Assembly: GCF_000003815.2 (NCBI RefSeq)
Contig: NW_023365881.1
Span: 262,551 to 326,550 of the forward strand
Direction of reading: 5' to 3'
Source: Branchiostoma floridae
Taxonomy: Eukaryota; Chordata; Leptocardii; Amphioxiformes; Branchiostomatidae
DNA: 64,000 nt
Numbering within the stretch: the stretch's first letter is position 1; each line of letters begins with the position of its first letter. Under the pieces are notes generated by a model. It saw nothing but the letters and a program-made list of their open reading frames with translations, was not told where the DNA came from and made no database searches. Both the position numbers and the translations under genes were made by a program. Shown here piece after piece: positions 11,061-22,200 of this stretch.

Positions 11061-11139
11061 GAGCAGGGATATTTGCGTATTTGTAACAAATGCTAGCGAA
11101 TGCAAACGGATTCGAGTTGGATCCCTAAAATATCCGAAA

Positions 11140-11800
11140 TTTGGTTTTTTTGCATCCGGAATGAAAAGACTCAAAAATATCCCAAAATGGGATTTTCCAC
11201 GGATGCGAAGTCGTTTTTTTAGGGATTTCTTTGGATACCTGGAATGATCGGATCGCAAAGAATCCCCAAACGGTATTTCCCTCGGATGCGAAGTCGTTTT
11301 TAAAAGAATTTCTTCGTATACCTGGAATGAACGGGTCCCAAAACGGCCTTTGCCACCTATGCGAAGTTGTTTTCATAGGAATTTCTTCGTATATTTGTCA
11401 TGGTCGGATCCTAAAGAATCCCAATACGGAATTTGCCGCGGATGCGAAGTCGTTTTCATAGGATTTTCTTCGTATATTTGTCATGGTCGGATCCTAAAGA
11501 ATCCCAATACGGAATTTGCCGCGGATGCGAAGTCGTTTTTATAGGATTTTCCTCGTATATTTGTCATGGTCGGATCCTAAAGAATCCCAATACGGAATTT
11601 GCCGCGGATGCGACGTCGTTTTTAGAGGATTTTCCTTGTATATTTGGCATGGTCGGATCCTAAGAAATTCCAATACGGCATTTGCCCCGGATGTGAAGTC
11701 GTTTTTTTTAGGAATTCGTCGTATTTTTGGAATAATCGGATCCTAATTAGTTTAAAAAAAACGGCTTTTGTTGCGGATACGAAATCGCGTCTTCGTTTAC
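11140..11800 (+). repeat. Left subterminal array, 83-bp unit, about eight copies
   Basis: A unit containing GGATGCGAAGTCGTTTT and GGTCGGATCCTAAAGAATCCC repeats every 83 bp. The GAAGTCG blocks lie near 11,205, 11,288, 11,360, 11,443, 11,526, 11,609, 11,693 and 11,780. Central copies are almost identical, while outer ones have diverged. The heptamer CGGATGC occurs in five copies in this orientation. The open frames crossing it simply follow the periodicity. Subterminal arrays bind TnpA in plant En/Spm; a binding role here is inference. Confidence 0.85.
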
Positions 11801-12150
11801 TTCACACATTCCTGAATATTAACGTTATTCTCACCTATACCTTCACCTCAGTAGGCAGATCCGACATGCCTACTGAGAAAATATTTATACTACTGTATGC
11901 CTATAAAATACATAGGAGTGAATGGATGTATGAATGATAAACCTTTATTCAAAACCAAATACTAAGTGATTGAAACTACAGAAAAGAACAAAAAGAGAAA
12001 ATACAATGTGATTGATGATATGATATACTACTTGTACAATCTAATGTATGTCACAGTATGTCACTTTGTTACCTACTCTAGCATTGTTGAACCTTTCGTT
12101 GTCTATACATTGCCACTGATGCAATTTAACTACATATAACATCATCTCAA

Positions 12151-15100
12151 TCAGCCACTAGCCTCTTCATTCTCCTCATTTTCAAATGGACGTATTCCAT
12201 CTTCCATTTCATACTCTCCGCCTACTGACCAGTCACTTCCCTCTGACACCTCACTTTCCTCTGAGTCTGACACCTCACTTTCCTCTGAGTCTGACACCTC
12301 ACTTTCCTCTGACACCTCACTTTCCTCCGATACCTCACTCTCTTCCTGTACCCCACTCACCCCACTCTCTCCCTGAACCCCACTCTCTCCCTGTACATCA
12401 CTCTCTTCCTGTACCCCACTCACCCCACTCTCTCCCTGAACCCCACTCTCTCCCTGTACATCATTCTCCTCCTGTGCCTCACCCCCCTGCCCAACGTCTA
12501 GGTATTCCTTCCCTACAAAGTGTATGTCTGGCACATCTCTTTTACTAGGCTCGGTAGAGCGAATCCTTTTGTATCTAGATTGGGGGTTCTTTCTGATCAC
12601 GGCTTCCACCCCTGGCTGGCATCTGTCAATGATATCGGTGAGTCGCTTTGCCCGCCAGGATGGACGCCTGACCACCCATGTTTTCTCCTGCTCTTCGTCC
12701 GTTTCCTCATCCGACATGAGGTCAGGCTTGGCGTCGCTCAGGTACTTCAGGGATGCTGGACTCAGGATGTCCTGGCCGACCTTGACCCTGAGCTCCTTCA
12801 TCTAAAAAAACAGAACAAATATGGTTTAGAACATTGGCATCAGAGTCATAGGCTTGGAATTGTGATAACCACAAAGTCCATCCAATCTGAGGACTATTAT
12901 CAAATAATTAGCTAGAGAAAATCTAACATTATGTTAACATTATGAGTAACACAAATACTTTGGGGGACATATATTATCTTACGTGTTAGCCAAATCTGTT
13001 TCAAGAATGAAGTCTCTAAGTGTAATAAATCGTTAGTTAGGAGTGGGGCTGGGTACTGGTTTGGCCAGACCTGTTTTTTACCAGAACCGATTCGCAAGTT
13101 AAAAAATTTCAAGAAATCTATTGTATTTAGACAATGTCACATCCCACTATTACTTTGGCCATGGAATTGGAAAATACCCATGAAACAAAGATGATTAGCC
13201 TACAATATATCAATATTCAATTCATTGTGTCGGTTCTAATTAAGTGAACAATAAAAATGCGCTACGAAAAAAAAACACATCAAATTTGCAAGACACAAGG
13301 TTGGTACGTGCTAAGTGGAAAGTTCCTCAACAATCCTCGTAAAATTTCACTCATAACGAAAAATCAGTGCTCAGAAAAAATAAGCCTGGGGGCAAACAAC
13401 ATTTCTTCTTTCTTGTGCATGTGTATTCAATCCATATTTCCGAGTTTGAGGCATATCTATGTCGTATTCAAAAAAAGAAACTTCAGCGACCAACGAAAAC
13501 AACAACAAGCAGTTATATGCATAGTGGATGAATTGCATGGTTGCTACAAGGCGTTGTTTGGAGTTTTCGTGTGAAGTGATTGGCTAACATTGTTATATTC
13601 TTGTGTGGTTTTGTGAGAAACCACGAGACTTGTCCGGCGATTCAAGATGGAGTTGTTGTTTTAATACGTCCGGCACAAAACCTTCTTTCTTTGGGCCACA
13701 TTTCTGCCACTTAAACTCAGCCAAATGGATTGTATACATGCTCACAAGAAGGAAAGAAATATTGTATGCCCCATGGTTAATTTTTCTGTTCACTGATTCT
13801 TGATTTAGATTGAAAATTTACGAAGATGATTGAGAAATTTTCCACTCGAGCTAAGTATGTACCAACCTCAGCCTCTGTGTATATTGACGGACAGGACCAG
13901 GTCCAGACCTGAAGTCAGAACCAAAACCTCTGGCCTGAACTGGACTTGAACCCGATCAAGCAAAAGGGTATCCACCCCTAGTCAGTAGTTAAGAATATTA
14001 AGATAACGCTTTTCCAGCTACATTATTCAATGATGGAGAGAGACGAAAATCCTTACCCTAGTCCGTCTGTTGACCCGCTTGGTCTTGTCATGTTGTTCCG
14101 CAGACGTCCCATCCCTCTCACTCTTCTCTGCCCGCCGTATGTTGTACTGTATGTTCCTGCATGCCCCTAAAAAGAGAGTATGAATTATAATCCATGATCA
14201 CATAGGAATATTCTAGTATGCATATTTTCATTCACCAATTTTCCATTTGTCTCTTGATATACATGTGTTTAGTCTTACACTGCATTATACTTCTTCAGCA
14301 GCTTTAAAACATGTCAAATATGCTTGTAAGACAACCAAGGAAGCATGTTCGAAGGAAGTGGAATGAATTAACCTAAATCAAGTGCTGAACATAAGGCAGT
14401 TTTTCTTTTTATCTGTGAAGATTCTAATTAACTGGTTTTACCAGACTGCGCCAGACTTACTTTTAGGAAACTAACTTTTGACAGACAACACCTGTGACTT
14501 ACTTCTTATGGCTCTGTCGGGGTATGGGACATCACCATCCTTGATGGCCTGAGTGATGCGCCTGGTCACCTCCTGGTTGTGTTGGCCTTCCATGAACCTT
14601 TAAAAATAAAGTGTATGTTAATCCTAAAAGCATCATAGAAGTCTTTGGCATAAGGTATGGCCTGTGGATCATCATTCAATGCATATCCCTGCGGTGAACA
14701 CCCACCGTGGTAGACCTACTTTGAACGTGTGCATTTTTTTCAAATCTTTTCATTACTGATATCTTGTTGAAATCCATATACATGCAAGCTTATTTTAATT
14801 ACAGTGTTGTGTCTGAGACACTTTTTTCACATGCTATTTGGAAGATCACAGCAATAATTTGTAATTCATAACCTTTCATAGCTAGTATGTCAAAGATTCT
14901 CTGTAAACAAGCATGGCATTTTTGCAATGCAATGAAGTGTAATATCATATTTTACTTACTTTTGATCCCCACGGTAGGTCATGTCCTCCCCCAGTGCCTT
15001 GTAGATTCGCTTTGCCTCACGCTGCAAAGATCCAATGAAACAAATTTAAGTCTTGCTATCACATTTCATACATACATGTTATCTTTCCAGCTTTAAAAGG

Positions 15101-18100
15101 CAAAGGCAATAAATAAAATTCCCTGAAATTACATTCATCCATCATAATATTGCTTGATATAATGATAATAATAATGATAATAATAACATATACATCTGCA
15201 TAAAAACACCTTTCTGATGTTATTGAACATCGAACCATCCCATCAAAAATCAAAGTTCTTGGTCCCTCTCATGCCACCAGGTATCAAGATTAAACAGTGA
15301 CTTAAGTTAATGGCTCATAATGTCATTAAGGTCATGAACTCCTTTCAGCGATGAAGGACAGTTTTTGGAATTGGAGGTCAAACTCTGTGTGCTTCACCTC
15401 GTGATGAAGATGAATGTCGCAGTGAACATGGCAGCCGAGCTGGAACTTTTGAACTTTTCAATAGCCCAGGTAAACAAATAAATTTAAAGGTGGCAAAATG
15501 GACAGCAAACATCATTCACAAAGATTTCAAAAAATTGTGGAAAGATTGACATAACAGGTGACTATCACCTTTTCAAGATGTCAACTCCGAACATTAATAA
15601 AGGACTGCGAAAGTTTCTGCATTTTTGGTACATCCCTAATCTAAGCTTGGTACTCATTTCCCCTTAGTGAAGTGAAGTGAAGAAAGTCGTGTTAAGTGCC
15701 TTTCCCAAGGGCACAAGGTTGTTGACATAGCAGGATCCGAACCTGGAACCACTTGGTCCTGAGCCAAACATTCTACTACAAACCTACCATTATATTATCT
15801 TTGATTGTATATAATCAGGATGAGAAATTGAACAATGTTTTTCACAAGCTGTAGTGACAGGTTCCAAGTAGGCTGCCATGTTCAATGTGACATCGTGAGA
15901 GCGTATAGTCACCATTTTTTTTTAATTACACCAATCTAATAACCTAGTGGGAAGATTCAAGAGCTGGAGGTATAATTTTGGATGGCTCAATAACATCAGA
16001 AATGTTTGTATTCCACATTGTATGTTCACTGAAAGACACTATTCTAATGTCACAGATACTAAGAAACTGTTGTAGTTTGGTGTAATATGCCTTTTAAATC
16101 TTAAATGATACCAGATTTAAAAGCTGACATTTTGAGGTTTTACTACAGATAAAACATTTGCCAAATACTAATCAGTTCAGGGACTGATTGGGCCTCCTCT
16201 CGGAGAGGCGTGACCTGAGTGAAAGGGTACAAAGAATACTTGACAAGAAGTACAAGTGTGTGTGAAGTATGAACAATGTAATAGATTTGACAAGCGAGCA
16301 AACTTACTACCAGTTCTTTAGAGGGTTTGGGGGTTCTGGGAGAAGGAGGGACGACTCGAGGGTGAGTCTGGTTCTGGTTCTGGTTCTGCTGAGTGAGCAT
16401 ATCCATTAGCTGTCTGGTACTCTCCCTGTTCTCCTCCTGACTGTCCTGGACATTTTTGGAGAGTGTCCTGACCTCTTTAGTTACCTGATGTAGAATCCTG
16501 GAAAACAGGCAGAGATCAACATAAAGATTGCATAGTCAGTCATACCATAGGCAATTAATATAGACAGAAGATAGGCATACAGGGCTCTAGCCAGCTAAAA
16601 ATTTATATCGGTCAGCCAGTTAATTCCTATTGTTTCGCAAACCGCGAAAAATTAACTGTTGATACTACAAAGTTTTTGAGAGAAAATAAGATGCCACGCG
16701 GACGTTTTGTAATCTAACTTTTATATGAACAACTTTTAAAGTCGAAACATGCGGGTCGTGTGCACGGGGAATCCCCGCGACCCCCAACAGTGCTCTTGGC
16801 AGTGCGACGGAATGAATTCATTCATAGAAGAAATGTAGGACATAAAAACAATAAGTATAACTTTGCTTTCGTTCTGATATGAGTTTTGAGGCCATAAAAT
16901 CTCCTGAGTGGCACAAATCTAGAAGATAAGCAACACTCTAAACTTGGCAGCAACAAACTCAACGGTTCAAACCGGATTTGAACCGGACAATTACGTCTTA
17001 ATACTGGCGACAAGGATATCCTCCTTACATTGTAAGAAAAATCTAACTACTAGTACAAGTAAGGTTTAGATCCGATGAAAGTTAATAGAATGCACTATTC
17101 CAGGGTTTGGAAGGACTGAACTGTGGTAGTAAATGTGACATTGATAAAATAGTCACTTTCTTTCCTCAAACAACCTCTGCTTGGGGTATGATGTATGCCC
17201 CAGGCACAGATGGGGAAGGCCTGACTTTACTGGCTATCTAGATCTAGTCCATTTCATGAATTTAAACTTTGACTTGAACTTTCAATTACTTTTTATCAGA
17301 ATTTGACCACTTAATTGAGGGGCATCGCTTTGCTGACCAGTTTATGAAAAACTCTGGCATTGACCTTGAGGGTCAAGCAGTTTGTCACAGTTTTTTTTAT
17401 CATTCAGCCAAGTGGACTGACTTGGCTACATGGATTTTTGAACCCAGGCATTTTTCAACTGTCACACTCATAGGGGTTACTGTAGTTTGTTATGTTTCGT
17501 GTGTGAAGAGGTGAAGGTTGTTTACCAGAAGATGCCTGGCGGAAATATCTTTTATCTATTACTTGAGAAGTCGACAGATCTCTAAACAACCTTACAGGAG
17601 AAAAATGAATGTATGTCTTGTGTGTTTTGTTGTCTTTTCAATCACACTTTTACATTCTGTCGGTGGTCGCAGCGTGTGGTATTTTACTTTGAAAGGAATG
17701 CACCGGAACGCGCGGGGGGGTGGGGGAGGAGAGGAGATGGCGCCCATAAACCCCCTAGTGTTTTACATATGGGGACAACACCAGAGCTATACCGACAAAG
17801 AAGGTTACGGCCACACATGTCTTTTGTCCTTTTGAAACAAGAAAACTATTATGCAAATTTTGTTTCGACTATTGTTTCGACTTTTGACAATTCACCTCGA
17901 TGCCTGGTACCAGTGGTGTAACGTTACACACAGAGCAGTCATTGTTGGATCAATTATCACCGGGTCTGCTCACCGCTTCACACCCTTTGTCTAGAACGTT
18001 TAGCAGGCAAACTTGATCAAAGGCAAGTTTGCAAAATAAAACAAACAATTCAATATTCATTTCATTCTGTTCGGCACGACTTGTGAAATAATTCATGCTT

Positions 18101-18847
18101 CTAAGGGTGAAAATACCAGAGTAGGGTTTTGAATAACCATCCACATGACGAGACTGAACAAATACATAATTCTTGTGAATTGGATCGGGTGAAAATGCAT
18201 AAAAGTGTAAATTTCGAGAAACAGCGCTTAGAACAAATTGAAGAAAGATGAAGAAAAAAACATGCACAAAAATATCTAACGTTACTCCCGACCGTAGTCT
18301 GAATGGCCTGATGCGTTTGTATAATCCACCTCCAAAGTTTTTCAATTATGATACATTTCAAGTTTAACAGTTCAAAAATCAAAGAAGAAAAAAAAGTTAT
18401 CTGACACCGCTACTAAAAATACTATAACGTTATAACTTACTTCCACATGTCGTCAATGGTCGGTTTACGGCCATGGTTGTCGTTCGGCTGGTCCCGCGGG
18501 CTTCTGCTGTTTCCAGGTAGCCTCGCCCCGTTCCCGATGCCTCTCCCCGCCCCGACCCCAGCGCCACGGCCCGGCGGTGTGTTGTCGGTCGGCTGGTCCC
18601 GCGGGCTTCTGCTGTTTCCAGGTAGCCTCGCCCCGTTCCCGATGCCTCTCCCCGCCCCGACCCCAGCGCCACGGCCCGGCGGTGTGTTGTCGGTCGGCTG
18701 GTCCCGCGGGCTTCTGCTGTTTCCATCCAGACCGTGCCGGTCTGATGGCGTCGTTCGTGCCATCTCCGCCCCGTTCAGAGCCGGAGCGCGCGGAGAGTTG
18801 TTCAGTGCGCCTTTACCTTTGCGGCCACTTTTCTTGGACTTTGGCAT
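12151..18847 (-). CDS. Transposon companion gene: 504-aa coiled-coil, basic and acidic protein, six exons
   Basis: Exons on the minus strand: 18,847-18,441, 16,497-16,308, 15,021-14,960, 14,597-14,503, 14,166-14,057 and 12,801-12,151. All junctions are GT-AG and the phases close exactly (1,515 nt). Residues 1-13 are Lys/Arg-rich (PKSKKSGRKGKG, a possible nuclear signal). Residues 43-112 are two exact 35-aa repeats plus part of a third. Residues about 130-175 form a likely coiled coil (MWKILHQVTKEVRTLSKNV). Residues 200-345 are a basic, conserved-looking domain with a LMSDEETDEE patch and a PSWRAKRL motif. The C-terminus is a Glu/Ser-rich repeat. The layout (MSDEE then W..RPSWR) faintly recalls vertebrate C14orf93-like proteins, but I do not recognise the family with confidence. 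It is head-to-head with the transposase. TnpA-like helper function is inference. Confidence 0.8.
15635..15785 (-). mobile_element. tRNA-derived SINE fragment in an intron
   Basis: The minus strand reads GGTTCCAGGTTCGGATCCTG, a tRNA B-box-like motif. It is followed by CCTTGTGCCCTTGGGAAAGG and CACTTAACACGACTTTC, a sequence I associate with SINEs of marine invertebrates. The A box and the 5' end are not clear. It lies in intron 2 of the companion gene. Confidence 0.55.
18486..18725 (-). repeat. 105-bp in-frame tandem repeat in exon 1 of the companion gene
   Basis: The string GGCTGGTCCCGCGGGCTTC starts at 18,486, 18,591 and 18,696, exactly 105 bp apart. Two full units and part of a third are essentially identical. 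Each unit encodes 35 residues rich in Gly, Arg and Pro. Because 105 is a multiple of three, copy number can change without breaking the frame. Confidence 0.9.
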
Positions 18848-19220
18848 TGCTGAGTTGGTCTGTTATGAACCACAAGAACCTGAAATTCTGGAGAAATGCA
18901 GTCGGGAGATCACGGCCGAGTGGTGACTCTGCAGGCTCGCCTCTGCAATGATTATTTTCCCAGGGAATTGGACCAGACCCCTGGGGCTTAGTGTTGCAGT
19001 ATTCGAGTAGAGCAGAGTTCTGATTGGTCATCGGAAAGATGACAGCAGAGCAGATGTGAATCAAAGTAGTTTACCGACAGTTCTTGTACATGTGCTAAAT
19101 AGTTGGAATCCACCGGGCCATTCAAATTGATATTTGCTGTGAAATGTCACAGGGCTTAGAGCGTAGTCTGTCTAGTCAGTTCTTGTCCAGTGGTTCGTGT
19201 GGTTGTGGAGGTTTATAGAC
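18848..19220. promoter_or_regulatory. Shared bidirectional promoter region of the transposon genes
   Basis: Only 373 bp separate the two divergent ATGs (18,847 minus and 19,221 plus). The interval has a CCAAT box on the minus strand (ATTGG at about 19,022) and a second ATTGG near 18,966; the adjoining exon 1 is GC-rich. No clear TATA box was seen. Head-to-head spacing this short implies joint control of both genes; this is inferred, not shown. Confidence 0.55.
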
Positions 19221-22200
19221 ATGCCCAGGCGAAAGGGACAAGCTGGAAGCGAGTACGACAGAAATCGTTGGTGCGCGCATTGTAGCGACCTCATCCCAAA
19301 ATCGACATACTACGACCATGTCAGAAGGTATGGGGATGATGCCTGTGGGAACGGCGATCAGCCTTGCACAAAGAGGGTAAGTACCTTGGCTGAAAACACT
19401 CTCTTTATTTTCTTTACAAAATTTGACTGCCACATAGATAACAGTTAATACAGCTGCGTGAGTATTGTCTAAATGATTGTGAAACATCTCCTCGCTCCCT
19501 AATCTCCAAGCAGATCCTACGGTGCCATAAGATAGTATCAAAGCTGGCCAAGGAGTGTAGCCGGCCAAAGGAAGTCAAACGGTGGGTTTGATACTAATAT
19601 TACGCCACAGTAGGTCTGCTTGGAGATTAGACCCCCCCCCCCCCAACCGGACTAATACCCCATAGACTCGAGATTTCTTAGCCAGAACTAGCAGAAGGAC
19701 CATCTTGTGTCCAGGCTTCGAGGATCACTGGATACTAGCATAAATTGGACAAATAGAAAGAATAGTTTGATAGAGGAGCCGGCCAGCCAGAAAGGATTAC
19801 TAGTATGTATGCGAGGACGCATGTATTTATTGCCTGCATATGCAAATAATAATCAATAGGCTTTAAAATCCTTGGACTTACCAAGTGCTCTTATAATTTG
19901 GGGATGGATTTGCTTTGATTTTATAGTATGAATTTAATGGAATTTTTTTCCATTTAACAGTTGACAATCTCACAATGATGATGATGATGGTAATAAATCT
20001 CACAGTACATCAGTATGGAGCTGCAGAAATATGTATTGATGCTGTATTGATATGTTATACTTAGTAATGGGCAGAAGTCAAATACTTGAAATGTACTGGT
20101 CATGCTGTATGTAATATAAATGTATGTGACATTGTGTGTCTTCTCCTTTCTTTACAGCAAAAGTTAGCTGGAGCAACAGTTGAAGTATCTCAGGACTTGA
20201 TGTCAGGTGACCCCAGCCTATCCTCAGAGTCAGATGTGGATGACACAAGCACCCCCCAAGTGATGTCAGAACTGAGAAAGGTAATTTTGATCTCCTTTAG
20301 ACCCCATTCACACTAACAACGAGTGGATTAAACAACAATCTGGGTTAAAATTTGCAATCCGATTGAAAAAAATGCCTTCACACTAATTTTTAGACAGTCT
20401 AATTATCAATTGCCAACACTCCAAGCCATTTCTGCTCCTCTTGTTGTGGCTTAATTGGAAATTTACATTAAAATCATATCTTCCTGAAAGGGAGGTCACA
20501 TGATGGTGATCTCATGGTCACCTCCAGTTGCTTTGTCTAGTCACTGATAAAAGCTCCTTGGTCTAGTGTTTGTGAATTTTTTTTCAGATATTTGATATTA
20601 GCACTAGGTGTTCTATGAAGGCAGCCAACCCTATAAATTTGACCACTGGGTGCAAAATTTTTTTCTTGATTCTCACCGACTGCTTTGCTTCTTGCCGCGA
20701 GTAGCTCATTCCCGGCATATTCAAATCTTAGCATAGACCTGTGCAATACCTTTGGCTTGTATCAATTTGGTTTTAAACTTTGCCAGACCTTCTTCAAAGT
20801 GCGCATGGCATCTTTTACACTAAACTTGCATAGACACCATTGTCATTCATGCATAATTTATCACCCCTGTGTGCTTCTGCCCTACCTAATGTCTCCTTCT
20901 TTTATTCTCAACTGCTGTGAAATGCCCTATTATCTTTGCGAATCTACCCTTGCAAGGTGAAACTTGCCCCTATCTGTGAAATAGTTGCCTCTGTTCATTT
21001 TGTGGGAAATTTTACAGATTGTCAACTGTTGTTTCTGCAGTGGTCCCTATTTTGCATCCAAATCTGTTGGTTTAGGCAACAGTGTCCTTTCCCAAATCTG
21101 TTGGGAAAAAAAATGTTGTGTTTCCTCGAGGAGCTTTTATCAAAAGCTCCTTGGTTTCCTGTTTCAGTCCGTGAAAAAATTAGGTGTCGGTAGGTAGGGA
21201 TTATCTTTTTTTTTTCTTGAATTTTTTTTTAGGCTGGCCAAAATTCTAGTGATACATATTACAATACAGTTGAACAAAGTAAACTGAAATGTATGATGAC
21301 ACTTGTCTTTCAATGTCAAACTTTAATTTTGTGCATGATAGATACATTTATCCTTCATTAGATGGGACAAGCAGTGTTTTACTTCAATAGGAAGCAGGCC
21401 AAATAAAAATTCTAACTGGAAGCTATGTGACTCCACTGCCCACCCAAAAAAAAGTCTAGGGTCGGCAGTTTTTTTTAGGGTAGGTAGGGAAACAGGAAAC
21501 ACAACATTTTTTTTCCTAGGCCTTATGTTTCCAAAATTGACTAGCTCCCGACAGCAGACTTCCACTCCCTCTATCCCTTCCTTGATAATTTTGAATAAGC
21601 GCTCATCCCCTCAAAATAAGAAAGAGGGCGATATAAGAAATAACCTGGGTGTGCTAAAGAATTTGTAAATTACTTACAGTGCATCTAAAGCAGTGGAAGA
21701 CGAAACAGATTTTATTTCCAAGTGTTCTTTTAACCTCACTGAAAGAACCACATTGTTTAAAGAAATCACAATTATATTCCCCAGCTTCCCTACATTTACG
21801 GACAAACAAAAAGCAACTTTCCTCTTAAAATTAATCAGATCCTATGGTAGCACAAGATAGCATAAAAAGCTGGCAGACGAGTGAAGCCGGCTTAGGAGTA
21901 TGTTTTGCTACATGGCAAATGTACACCTCTTATTAGCTGACTACACTAGTTGGCCAGTTTGGTACTATCTTATGCCATTGTAGGATCTGCTGGGAGATTA
22001 CTTAAAATCACAAAACCCACAAATTATAGAAAAAGTGTGACTTGTCTTCCTTAAAAAAAGACATCAAACCCAACCTATCTTGATCAACACTTTAGCATTC
22101 CAGTAGTCCCTTTGTATACTAATATTTACCAAAGTCCATTGTTACATTCATATTCCCTTTATAGTATATGATCTTGTTTGTACCATGTTCTTGCACTGAT

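Noticed and set aside
11231-11937. Chain of overlapping 64-97-codon frames
   Set aside because: They shift by exactly 83 bp from one to the next and follow the left subterminal repeat, not genes.
19632-19646. Poly-C runs (also near 54,366 and 62,235)
   Set aside because: Simple homopolymers, no sign of telomere or structured repeat.
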